DNA of 64,000 bases, from NCBI GenBank assembly GCA_016188575.1, contig JACPHN010000075.1:38841-102840 (forward strand), in the 5' to 3' direction. Numbering within the stretch: position 1 is the stretch's first letter; every line of letters starts with the position of its first letter. The translations under genes and the position numbers were made by a program. A model generated the notes under the pieces. That model ran no database searches, was not told the DNA's origin, and was given only the letters and a program-made list of their open reading frames with translations. The stretch comes from Candidatus Schekmanbacteria bacterium. GTDB lineage: Bacteria > CSSED10-310 > JACPHN01. Below are positions 56,260 to 63,811 of the stretch, piece after piece.

Positions 56260-57087
56260 ATGCTTCAAGTCGTCCCTCTGAGGTATGGCGTCGCCTTCAA
56301 GAAGGCATTCCGCGACGTCGAGGTCTTCCGCGCCTTCGTGGCCGATGTCCTCGGGATCGAGATCGAGATCAGCGAGGTCCGCGAGGAGTTCACCTACCCG
56401 GATCCGGTCGGCAAGGCCAGGACCGAGTATGACCTGTTCGCCGAGGACGAGCGCCACCGGATCATCGTCGAGGTGCAGCACGTCAAGGAGGCGGACTTCT
56501 ACGACCGGTTCCTCTACTACCACCTCGTGAGCCTCGTCGAACAGGTCAGCGGCTACCGGGAGTATCGGCTCGCGAGGACGGTCTACACGGTGGTCGTGCT
56601 CACGAGCGTGCCACGGGACGGGACCGCGCGCTTCGGCGTGGCCGCCAGCGACATGGACCTGACGGATGACGAGGGGAGGCGTCTGGGGATCTACGGGCAC
56701 CGGCTGGTGTTCCTCAACGCCCGCCGGGCGAGCGAACGGATGGCGCCCGGGGTGCGCAAGTGGCTGGAGCTGATCGAGGACACGCTCGACGGCGCCGTGG
56801 AGGAGGAGCGATACGAGGACGAGATTCGCCGGAGGGTGATCGGGGCGATCCGGACGGAGCGGATCACGCCCGAGGAGCTAGCGCGGGTCAAGGACGAGGC
56901 CGCCTGGGAGGCCGCCAAGCAGGAGGCCCGCAAGGAAGGCATCGAGGAAGGCGTCGAGGAAGGGATCGAGAAAGGGATCGAGAAAGGTCGCAAGGAGATC
57001 GCGCGGCGGATGCTTGAAGAAGGCATGCCCGTAGAGCAGATCGCCTTGCTGACAGGTCTTTCCGCCGGTGAGATCGCCGGGACCTGA
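56260..57087 (+). CDS. Rpn-family (PD-(D/E)xK) recombination-promoting nuclease / putative transposase, copy 1
   Basis: A 275-residue member of the Rpn/TIGR01784 family. The N-terminal nuclease core (about 1-130) starts LQVVPLRYGVAFKKAFRDVE and has the catalytic Asp and acidic pair in EYDLFAED...RIIVEVQHVKEADF (D, then ExQ), followed by FYDRFLYYHLVSLVEQVSGY. The C-terminal part is helical and contains in-frame 12-nt repeats encoding GIEEGVEEGIEKGIEKG before a final LEEGMPVEQIALLTGLS. RBS GAGAGGAG precedes the ATG. Related E. coli proteins promote RecA-independent recombination and some act in phage defence. It follows the 53-residue ORF and precedes a broken kinase gene. A paralogue lies 1448 nt downstream. 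Confidence 0.88.
   Translation: MLQVVPLRYGVAFKKAFRDVEVFRAFVADVLGIEIEISEVREEFTYPDPVGKARTEYDLFAEDERHRIIVEVQHVKEADFYDRFLYYHLVSLVEQVSGYREYRLARTVYTVVVLTSVPRDGTARFGVAASDMDLTDDEGRRLGIYGHRLVFLNARRASERMAPGVRKWLELIEDTLDGAVEEERYEDEIRRRVIGAIRTERITPEELARVKDEAAWEAAKQEARKEGIEEGVEEGIEKGIEKGRKEIARRMLEEGMPVEQIALLTGLSAGEIAGT
56934..56996 (+). repeat. 12-nt in-frame tandem repeat in rpn copy 1
   Basis: Five units of the type GAAGGxATCGAG/AAAGGGATCGAG, encoding (G-I/V-E-E/K)n. Copy 2 has a different unit order at 58383-58436, so repeat number or composition has changed. Confidence 0.85.
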
Positions 57088-57118
57088 GAGTCCACCCAGT
57101 GAAGATGGAGGTAGGGCC

Positions 57119-57470
57119 ATGGGTTTCCTGAGCAGGTTGTTTGCCCGATCGAAACCAGAGCAGGTCGCGGCGGATGCCGGCGCAGGGCGGCAAGGACCCC
57201 CGGAGGATACGACGAACGACGACGCCGGGGCGCCGGCACCCGCGACCGGCGCCACGGGGACCGTGCTCCGCCGCCCCAGCCGCGATGGCGCATTGCCGGG
57301 GGAGCGACCCGGCCCGGGACTGACGGCCCTCGAGATCGCCGAGCAGGCGGCGTGGGAGGTCAAGTCCCTGCGCCCGTGGGAGCCTGGCGAGGTGATCCTC
57401 GCTCGCTCTGTCCGGGGACGCGGCGGGCAAGGTCATCGTGTGGCGCCTGATCTGGGACCTGGAGCTCTGA
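57119..57470 (+). pseudogene. Kinase-WD40 gene with central deletion (copy K2)
   Basis: The head MGFLSRLFARSKPEQVAADA to AWEVKSLRPWEPGEVIL (57119-57399) matches the intact start of copy K3. At about 57400-57411 it jumps into the WD40 tail sequence SGDAAGKVIVWRLIWDL, which continues out of frame to 57470. The kinase domain and all but the last WD40 unit are gone, a deletion of probably more than 1.5 kb if copies resembled one another. Not functional. Confidence 0.8.
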
Positions 57471-57505
57471 GGTGCGCACAAGACCACGACCGCGGGAGAC
57501 CAACC

Positions 57506-57667
57506 ATGGATGTGAGACCCGAGGCGATCGAGGGCCCCGAGACGGGCAAGGCACTCCCGGTGCTCGAGGCAACGACCTGGGTTGTTGGGCGGAGCTCGGC
57601 GTTCGGTGCCTTTCCGGGACCTCGAGCACCGAAAGACGCCCCCGCGCTGCCGCGGTTCGTGCTATGA
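57506..57667 (+). CDS. Conserved 53-residue ORF (copy 2)
   Basis: ATG 57506 with GGGAG just upstream, stop at 57667. Protein begins MDVRPEAIEGPETGKALPV and ends DAPALPRFVL. Same length as copy 1; about six substitutions, no insertion. Lies 37 nt before the second rpn gene. Confidence 0.5.
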   Translation: MDVRPEAIEGPETGKALPVLEATTWVVGRSSAFGAFPGPRAPKDAPALPRFVL

Positions 57668-57704
57668 GGCAAGATCCACCATCCTTCATCGTCGAGAGGA
57701 GCCC

Positions 57705-58547
57705 ATGATGCTTCAAGTCGTCCCTCTGAGGTATGGCGTCGCCTTCAAGAAGGCCTTCCGCGATGTCGAGGTCTTCCGCGCCTTCGTGGCCGATGTCCTC
57801 GGGATCGAGATCGAAATCAGCGAGGTCCGCGAGGAGTTTACCTACCCGGAACCGGTCGGCAAGGCGAAGGCGGAGTATGACCTCTTTGCCGAGGACGAGA
57901 AGAACCGGATCATCGTCGAGCTCCAGCACGTCAAGGAGGCCGACTTCTACGACCGGTTCCTCTACTACCACCTCGTGAGCCTCGTCGAACAGGTCAGCGG
58001 CTACCGGGAGTATCGTCTCGCGAGGACGGTCTACACGGTGGTGGTGCTGACGAGCGTGCCGCGAGACCGCAGTGCAGACTTTGCAGTAGCGGTCAGCGAC
58101 ATGGACGTGACGGATCAACATGGCAAGCGTCTGGGCGTCTACAGGCATCGGTTGGTCTTCCTCAACGCCCGCCGGGCGAGCGAACAGATGCCGGCGGGGG
58201 TGCACAAGTGGCTGGAGCTGATCGAGGACACGCTCGACGGCGCCGTGGAGGAGGAGCGATACGAGGACGAGGTGCGCCGGAGGGTGATCGGGGCGATCCG
58301 GACGGAGCGGATCACGCCGGAAGAGCTGGCGCGGGTCAAGGACGAGGCGGCCTGGGAGGCCGCCAAGCAGGAGGCCCGGAAGGAAGGCCTGGAGGAAGGC
58401 ATCGAGAAGGGCATCGAGAAAGGGATCGAGAAAGGCAGCCGGAGAAGGAGTCAAGAGATTGCGCGACGCATGCTCGAGCAAGGCATGTCTGTCGAGCAGG
58501 TCGCCTTGCTCACAGGGCTGCCTCCGGATGACGTCGCCGGGATCTGA
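57705..58547 (+). CDS. Rpn-family PD-(D/E)xK nuclease, copy 2
   Basis: A 280-residue close paralogue of the gene at 56260, starting at one of two adjacent ATGs (57705 or 57708) after GAGAGGAGCCC. The nuclease core has EYDLFAEDEKNRIIVELQHV and DFYDRFLYYHLVSLVEQVSG, so the catalytic Asp, Glu and Gln are retained. The tail has GLEEGIEKGIEKGIEKGSRR, a different repeat arrangement from copy 1, and ends LTGLPPDDVAGI. Substitutions between copies are scattered over the protein without frame breaks, indicating both copies were kept under constraint or duplicated recently. Context and possible roles as for copy 1. Confidence 0.88.
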   Translation: MMLQVVPLRYGVAFKKAFRDVEVFRAFVADVLGIEIEISEVREEFTYPEPVGKAKAEYDLFAEDEKNRIIVELQHVKEADFYDRFLYYHLVSLVEQVSGYREYRLARTVYTVVVLTSVPRDRSADFAVAVSDMDVTDQHGKRLGVYRHRLVFLNARRASEQMPAGVHKWLELIEDTLDGAVEEERYEDEVRRRVIGAIRTERITPEELARVKDEAAWEAAKQEARKEGLEEGIEKGIEKGIEKGSRRRSQEIARRMLEQGMSVEQVALLTGLPPDDVAGI

Positions 58548-58639
58548 GCAGCGAAGACGGGCCGGGAGCACCTGCCGCGGTTGCGCCTTCACGGCTCGGC
58601 GGAGCGAGAGGTAGTCATCATGAGCTTGCAGGTGTGGCC

Positions 58640-59185
58640 ATGGGATTCCTGAGCAGGTTGTTCGGCCGATCGAAACCGGAGCGAGCCGCCGTAGATACCG
58701 GCGAAGGTAACCGCGAAATCGATGGGGACGCGACGAAGGATGGCAGTAGTCCACCGGAGCCACCGGCGACCGGCGCCAGGGGGACGCTGCTTCGCGGCTC
58801 GGGTGGTGACGGAGCGTCGCCGCAAGAGAAGCCCCCTGCTAGGCTGACGGCACTGAAGATAGCCGAGCAGGGGGCGTGGGAGGTCAAATCGCTGCGCCCC
58901 TGGCAGCCCGGCGAGGTCATCCTTGACACCTACGAGGTCGAGGACGTCCTCTCGGGCGGCATGGGCCACGTCTACATCGTGACCCACAGAGACTGGCGCA
59001 TGAAGGTCGCCATCAAGGCACCGAACCAGCTCATGCTCTCCGAGCGCGACCTACTCGCCCGCGTGCTCAGGGAGGCGGATTCCTGGACGAAGCTCGGGCT
59101 TCATCCCCACATCGCCTACTGCTACCACGTCCGCCGAATCGAAGGGGTGCCGCACATCTACACGCACATCTCGCCGCGCCGCCGC
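58640..59185 (+). pseudogene. Ser/Thr kinase N-terminus of a kinase-WD40 gene (copy K3), truncated
   Basis: ATG 58640 begins MGFLSRLFGRSKPERAAVD. After a disordered linker the kinase fold starts: ILDTYEVEDVLSGGMGHVYI (Gly loop SGGMG), MKVAIKAPNQLM (Lys), READSWTKLGLHPHIAYCYH and VRRIEGVPHIYTH. It then ends abruptly at about 59165-59185, where sequence of the opposite strand encoding WD40 repeats begins. Catalytic loop and DFG are missing. It is the most complete head of the three kinase copies and shows what K1 and K2 once were. Confidence 0.8.
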
Positions 59186-59189
59186 AGCA

Positions 59190-59654
59190 CGCGATCAACA
59201 GCGCGCTCGAGGCCTGGAACGTGTTCGACGAGACGTCCTGCCGGTCGAGATCCCACAGCTTGAGGGTCTTGTCCCAGCTCCCCGCGGAGATCGCCCGCCG
59301 GCCGTGCGGGCTCAAGGCGACGGAGACAACGGCAGCCGTATGCCCTTCCATCCTGCCGAGGCACTGGCCGGTGCCGAGATCCCAAAACCTGATGGTCTTG
59401 TCGTTGCTGCCCGAAAGCGCGCGTCGACCGTCAGCGCTCAGAGCAACGGAATAGGCTGGCTCCGAATGGCCCTCCAACATTCGCAGGGATCGACCCGTCT
59501 CCAGATCCCACAGCTCGAGCGTGCTGTCCGCGCTCGCCGACAGTACCCGTTGTCCGTTGCCATTCAGCGCGACCGAAACAATCGTTTCCGAGGCTCCAGT
59601 TGTCTTACGATTGTGCGCCCGATCGCCTCTTTCCACCGCCCAGTCAGCGATCAA
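59190..59654 (-). pseudogene. Inverted WD40 segment
   Basis: On the reverse strand three WD40 units are readable: SVALNGNGQRVLSASADSTL/ELWDLETG, SVALSADGRRALSGSNDKTI/RFWDLGTG and SVALSPHGRRAISAGSWDKT/LKLWDLDRQ. The frame runs out into the kinase region near 59190. It is probably the WD40 part of a kinase copy flipped by an inversion, since K3 (forward) stops exactly where it begins. No start with ribosome site. Confidence 0.75.
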
Positions 59655-59737
59655 CCCATTCGCTCATGGCATCGTATGTCGAATGCGCGCTGGTGGCCAG
59701 CACCAGGTTCCACAGGGGCAGAACCACGAAGGCCGCG

Positions 59738-59758
59738 CCTTGACCTCACCTGTCAAGG
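59738..59758. promoter_or_regulatory. Inverted repeat upstream of SRPBCC gene
   Basis: CCTTGAC-7 nt-GTCAAGG, a perfect 7-bp dyad 60 bp before the ATG at 59818; operator-like. Confidence 0.35.
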
Positions 59759-59817
59759 ACGTTACAACGCCGTAGACCGGTTCGTCGATCTCGACCCCTT
59801 CCGCGGAGAGACGGAAC

Positions 59818-60600
59818 ATGACCATCATCGCACTCCTGCTCGCTGGCACCACGGCCGCCATGATCTGCGTCGCCGCCTTCGTGCGGTGGGGAACCCGATG
59901 GGGTGCTACCGCGGCGGAGCGCTCGGCGCCGATGGCCGGAGACGACTGGCTCGAGGGCGGCCCTGCCGCGCGCGTGGCGATGACCCGCGGCCTCTCCATC
60001 AACCGGACGCCCGAGATTGTCTGGCCCTGGATCGCCCAGCTCGGCCGCGGAGCCGGGTTCTACAGCATCGACTGGCTCGACAACGGCCGTCGCAGCTCGG
60101 CGCGGCACCTGGTCTCGTGGATCCCCGCCGCCCGCCTGGGCGACGCAAGTGCGATCGGCTATCTGCGGCACCTGCAGCCCGGCCGCGAGCTGGCCTGGTG
60201 GGTTCCAGGCGAGCGTTTCCTCGGCGCCACGACCAGGATGGCCGTCAGCGCCGCGCTGCGGCCGGATGGCCAGGGGGCGAGGTTGGTGATCCGCATCTCG
60301 GGGGATGCCGCCGGCCCGGGCTCCTGGCTGGTCGGGCTGCTGTTTCCTGTGGTCGATAGCATCATGGCACGCCGGCAGCTCCTGGGGATCCGGGAACGCG
60401 CCGAACGGCATGGCGCCCGCACGGCCGATCCGGAAGCCCCGGAGACCGGCGCTCGCGATCAGTATCAGTTTTTTGAGGTGATCTACGCGTCCGGCGAGAG
60501 GGCAGGCGTGGCGGGGAAGGAAGCGGCGGCCCTGTGGCGGGCGGCCGCACTGGAAGCGGGAGCAGTCGAAGCGCGGTCTGGCGAGGTAATGCACGGTTGA
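59818..60600 (+). CDS. SRPBCC-family protein with N-terminal membrane anchor
   Basis: A 260-residue protein. Residues 3-22 (IIALLLAGTTAAMICVAAFV) form a membrane anchor. From about residue 58 the START/SRPBCC fold is recognisable: LSINRTPEIVWPWIAQLGRG, FYSIDWLDNGRRSSARHLVS, WVPGERFLGATTRM and a C-terminal helix with FPVVDSIMARRQLLGIRERA. Such domains bind hydrophobic ligands. The tail beyond residue 210 is low-complexity and includes ARDQYQFFEVIYASGERAGV, perhaps read-through into other sequence. It follows the kinase/Rpn array but shares no sequence with it. Intact; ligand unknown. Confidence 0.65.
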   Translation: MTIIALLLAGTTAAMICVAAFVRWGTRWGATAAERSAPMAGDDWLEGGPAARVAMTRGLSINRTPEIVWPWIAQLGRGAGFYSIDWLDNGRRSSARHLVSWIPAARLGDASAIGYLRHLQPGRELAWWVPGERFLGATTRMAVSAALRPDGQGARLVIRISGDAAGPGSWLVGLLFPVVDSIMARRQLLGIRERAERHGARTADPEAPETGARDQYQFFEVIYASGERAGVAGKEAAALWRAAALEAGAVEARSGEVMHG

Positions 60601-60613
60601 CGAGCCAAACACG

Positions 60614-60943
60614 ATGAGGGACCGGGGCTTTGGCCCGCCCGCGCTTCTGGTGGACGCGAACCGCAGCCCACGCGAAGTAGCGTTCCGCATAGAGCTCGAC
60701 GAGCTGACCACCCGCTCGAGCCACATCGAGGTGCTCCATACGGCCAGTCGCGTAGAGCCAGGTGATTCCTGGACGCATCGCGTCGGTCGAATCGATCCGC
60801 CACTACTCGGTGAGGTCGCGGGGCCGGCTGGATTCGTCCGGACTGCCGCGAGCGGTTTGATCGCGGCTGGGATCGCTCGCGACGACATCCGGATCGAGCT
60901 CTTTCGAGGCTACGAGGACGACCCCGATGCGGTCGAGACCTGA
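60614..60943 (+). pseudogene. 3' fragment of a flavodoxin/ferredoxin-type FAD-NAD(P)H reductase
   Basis: About 109 residues. REVAFRIELDELTTRSSHIE, VLHTASRVEPGDSWTHRVGR, IDPPLLGEVAGPAGFVRTAA and SGLIAAGIARDDIRIELF follow the NAD-binding end of ferredoxin-NADP reductase-like oxidoreductases. The typical CGP motif is replaced by AGP, and the FAD-binding half is absent. Truncated at the 5' side, probably by the rearrangement that placed the SRPBCC gene here. Confidence 0.55.
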
Positions 60944-61089
60944 AAGCGCTCGGACCCGATGTTGGGGACGCCAGGGAGCGAGGTATCGGATTCAAGGTGG
61001 CGCGCGAGACCGTGGAAAATATGCCGATTGACAGGCGATTTGACGCTCGCTCACCAGGAGCCCACGTCGCCGGATTGCCCAAGCGATCC

Positions 61090-61570
61090 GTCTCACTAAC
61101 TGCGACGTGTGCCCCGTTCAAATCGACGCCGGCGGCGGCGCCCGTCGAGGTCGGCGACCAGCAGCACGAAGAGACGGCGGCTGCGATGATCGCGCTGTTG
61201 AACCATGGGTGCGGGTTGCCCCTCCACCGCATCCGTCGAGAGCTTTCCCGCGGCAGTCGCCTAGGTGCTGGAAGCGCTCGGGCAGGTGTACGAGCACGAG
61301 GGGGAGACGCACCGTCTGGGTCTGTCGCCGGAGGAACGCCTGCGCCTCCATCAGCAAGAAGCGCTCCGGTGATGGAAGAGCTGAAAACCTGGCTCAGGGC
61401 GCATTTTTCCGAACAGAAAGCGGTGACGTCTTCATGAGCCTGATCCACATCGCCGAGCTGTGCGGGGTCAACACCTTCGCGTATCTGGTGGCCGTGCACC
61501 GGCATCGCGACGCCGCTCAGGCATGCCCGGGAGACTGGCTGCGCTGGACCTGTCTCCGGACCCTGGCCGC
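61090..61570 (+). pseudogene. IS66-family transposase relic
   Basis: Pieces in different frames match the IS66 transposase. VEVGDQQHEETAAAMIALLN with HGCGLPLHRIRRELS comes from the centre. VLEALGQVYEHEGETHRLGL, SPEERLRLHQQEA and VMEELKTWLRAHFSEQK come from the C-terminal half. GDVFMSLIHIAELCGVNTFA and YLVAVHRHRDAAQACPGDWL is the family C-terminal domain. A large internal deletion lies near 61260, with frameshifts near 61375 and 61435. No active enzyme. Confidence 0.7.
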
Positions 61571-61697
61571 TCTCGCCTCATTCCCAGTTCCCGCCCCCGA
61601 ACATCCAAGAGACGCCATCTCCCGCCGGTCGGAACCCCGTGCGCACGCTTGCCGAAAGGACGCCAGACGTCGGGAAGAGGCCGGCTTGACCGGCACG

Positions 61698-62267
61698 TCA
61701 CCCGGCTTGTTGCCCCCCGATACGGTCCCGCACGGTCATCAGGGCGAAGCCAAGCAGGTTGGTCCCCTGCCATTCCCCCGGATCGCTCGCTCGCGGATCG
61801 TCTCGGTGCAGCCCGATCCCCCAAACCGCATCTTCCGGACTGGCCTCCACCAAGACCTTGGGCGAGGTGCTCAGCAGGTATCGGTGCAGGCGCGGGTTTT
61901 GGGTGAATTTCGCGATATTGCCTCGAATAACGAGCTCCACGCGCCGCGCGGTCCATCGCTCCTGAGCGAATCCCTGGACTTTCCGGCCGAGCCCCTTTGC
62001 ATCCTGTGCCGTCAGCGCCTCGAGAATGCGCGCTTCGGTCCCGTGATCCCCGAACAGGCGAGCCTTCTCGGCCATCATGAAGTGTTCGGCAGTCCGGTAC
62101 CGCACGCCGCCGATCGCAAAGTCGGCCGCATACCACTGGCTGAGGCAGCTCGGACCGATGCGACCATCTGGTTGCGGCCGGTGTCCCCAGAAAAAGAGGA
62201 CCTCGTAGGCCTCGCCCCGGCCGCGAGCCGCGAGCAGTGCCTCGCGAGAATCCAGCGCTAGCATCAT
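61698..62267 (-). CDS. NADAR-family protein (YbiA-like N-glycosidase)
   Basis: A 189-residue protein of the NADAR/DUF1768 family. Landmarks are EVLFFWGHRPQPDG, LSQWYAADFAIGGVRYRTAE, HFMMAEKARLFGDH, RVELVIRGNIAKFTQNPRLH and the end EWQGTNLLGFALMTVRDRIG. E. coli YbiA hydrolyses unstable riboflavin intermediates; other NADAR proteins remove ADP-ribose from DNA guanine and serve as antitoxins of DarT-type toxins. No DarT-like gene is seen nearby. ATG 62267 (a second ATG follows). It lies alone between an IS66 relic and an ISKra4-like element. Intact. Confidence 0.88.
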   Translation of the reverse strand: MMLALDSREALLAARGRGEAYEVLFFWGHRPQPDGRIGPSCLSQWYAADFAIGGVRYRTAEHFMMAEKARLFGDHGTEARILEALTAQDAKGLGRKVQGFAQERWTARRVELVIRGNIAKFTQNPRLHRYLLSTSPKVLVEASPEDAVWGIGLHRDDPRASDPGEWQGTNLLGFALMTVRDRIGGQQAG

Positions 62268-62339
62268 CGCTCACCTTCGCGTGTCGTACAAGCTCTGCAG
62301 CTCAGACCGAGTCGACGATCCGTTGAGCCGCGAATCCTG

Positions 62340-63475
62340 CTCCACGGTAATCTGGACCCGGTGCAAGTCCGGAATGTCGGACGTAGCCGGTTCGGGCCAA
62401 TCGGGCGCCGAGGCCTGGACAATCGTGAAAGGACTGTCCAGGGTGTCAACAGTATGAACGTGAAATCGTCGTCGACACCCTTTCGTGAGGACAGTCCATG
62501 ACATCGTTGCCGAATTGCTGCCTCGATTCTATCGCTACTGCCCATTTCGCGCTCGATTCGAGCAAAGCTGTTGGAGCATTATCGGCCTTTCCCGCGGAGA
62601 AAACGAATCGCTCGCCAGAGGAGATCGCCGCGGATCTCAGCGGCATCGAGCTCGAGCTGAAAAACCTCCTGAATCGGCTGGGTACGGAGATTGCCGCCGC
62701 GCTGCTCGCCAGGCTCGACCTCCGGGCGAACGGCGTCATCGTCGGCGAGCAGGCGTACCGTCGTCGGCGCGAAGATGGCGCGACCGAAATCATGTCGACG
62801 TTCGGCCCGACGGCGATCACCTACGCGCTTTACGAAGAACGTGGTGGCCATGGTGGAAAGACGATAGCGCCGCTGTTGATGCGAATCGGCTTGGTCAACG
62901 ACTTCTGGACGCCGCGCGCGGCGGAAGTCGGGGCGCTATTCGTCCAGGCTACGACTCCCGCCGAATCGCACCGACTACTGGCGGCGGCTTCCGGAATGAC
63001 CGCCTCGCCGAGCAGCCTCGACCGACTGCCAAAGAGCATCGGTGAGGTCGTGGAGAAGGATCGCGAAAACCTCGAGGCCAGCATCAGGGCAGCGGAAACC
63101 TTGCCCGCCCCGTCGTGTGTCGCCACCATTGCAGTCTCCTTGGATGGCGTCATGGTGCCGTTAAAGGACGCGAAGCCGCAGTCTGCTTCAGGTCGTGGGA
63201 GCGAGCACGCTCAGGGGTACAGGGAGGCCGGCTGCGGGACGATTTCCCTGTACGACAGGAAAGGCGACCGTCTGCACACCATCCGCTTGGCCCGCATGCC
63301 CGAGGCTCGCAAGGTGACGTTGCATGCCCAGCTCCAAGCCGAGCTCGCGGCAATCCGGCAGCGCCGAAGAAAACTGGCGAATTCTGCGCGAAATCTCCGC
63401 CAAGTTGGGAATCGAGCTCGTCGAGGAAATCATCGATGGCTCATTATGGAATCCGGGGAGCTGGCCCGCGTCGAG
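62340..63475 (+). mobile_element. ISKra4-like element, degenerate copy C
   Basis: Leader with hairpin GGACTGTCC (62431-62439) / GGACAGTCC (62489-62497) directly before ATG 62498. The transposase reads MTSLPNCCLDSIATAHFALD, then YEERGGHGGKTIAPLLMRIG, TTPAESHRLLAAASGM, LPAPSCVATIAVSLDGVMVP, and frames break near 63360: HAQLQAELAAIRQ is followed in another frame by NWRILREISAKLGIELVEEI. The DDE domain is incomplete. Longest of the three copies and therefore the reference for the deletions in copies A and B. Confidence 0.78.
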
Positions 63476-63551
63476 TAGGCCGATGGCTCCCGGTGCTCTG
63501 GAGAGAGGAGGCGGCGTTGCGCGGCGCGGTCCCCAGAGCGATACTTGCGGC

Positions 63552-63777
63552 ATGATAAACATCCAGACTCTCATTGACGACGCGAGGTGTTTCGAGACGG
63601 TGCGGCAGATGCGCTGGCCAGAGGGAGCCCGCTGCCCGGACTGCGGCTCGGAACAAGTGACCAGACAAGGGCGAGACGAGACTCAGCGGGAGCGGCAGAG
63701 CTACCTGTGCAAGGCCTGTGAGCGGCGCTTCGACGACCTGACGGGGACGATTTTCGGCGTCGGCCGAATGTGGTTTA
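63552..63777 (+). mobile_element. IS1595-like transposase N-terminal fragment
   Basis: ATG 63552 begins MINIQTLIDDARCFETVRQM, then RWPEGARCPDCGSEQVTRQG and YLCKACERRFDDLTGTIF. These are the helical start and zinc ribbon (CPDC...CKAC) of IS1595/ISXO2-type transposases, which normally continue AGHHQPL; here the frame runs into an end sequence GGCGTCGGCCGAATGTGGTT, also present at 55555-55575. Truncated, so inactive. Confidence 0.7.
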
Positions 63778-63781
63778 CACT
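63757..63781. repeat. Shared terminal sequence GGCGTCGGCCGAATGTGGTTTACAC-type
   Basis: The core GTCGGCCGAATGTGGTTTAC occurs here and in the palindrome at 55557-55576. Probably the terminal inverted repeat of an unseen insertion sequence. Confidence 0.6.
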
Positions 63782-63811
63782 TGCCGGAAGTTGAAAGAGG
63801 TGCGACACCTG

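Larger units (their letters stand above)
57411..58924 (+). repeat. Second unit of the [WD40 tail - small ORF - rpn - kinase head] repeat
   Basis: Corresponds to unit 1 at 55963-57399 with an offset of 1448 nt over the small ORF and the start of rpn, rising to about 1520 nt at the kinase head. The two units are directly adjacent. Confidence 0.9.
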
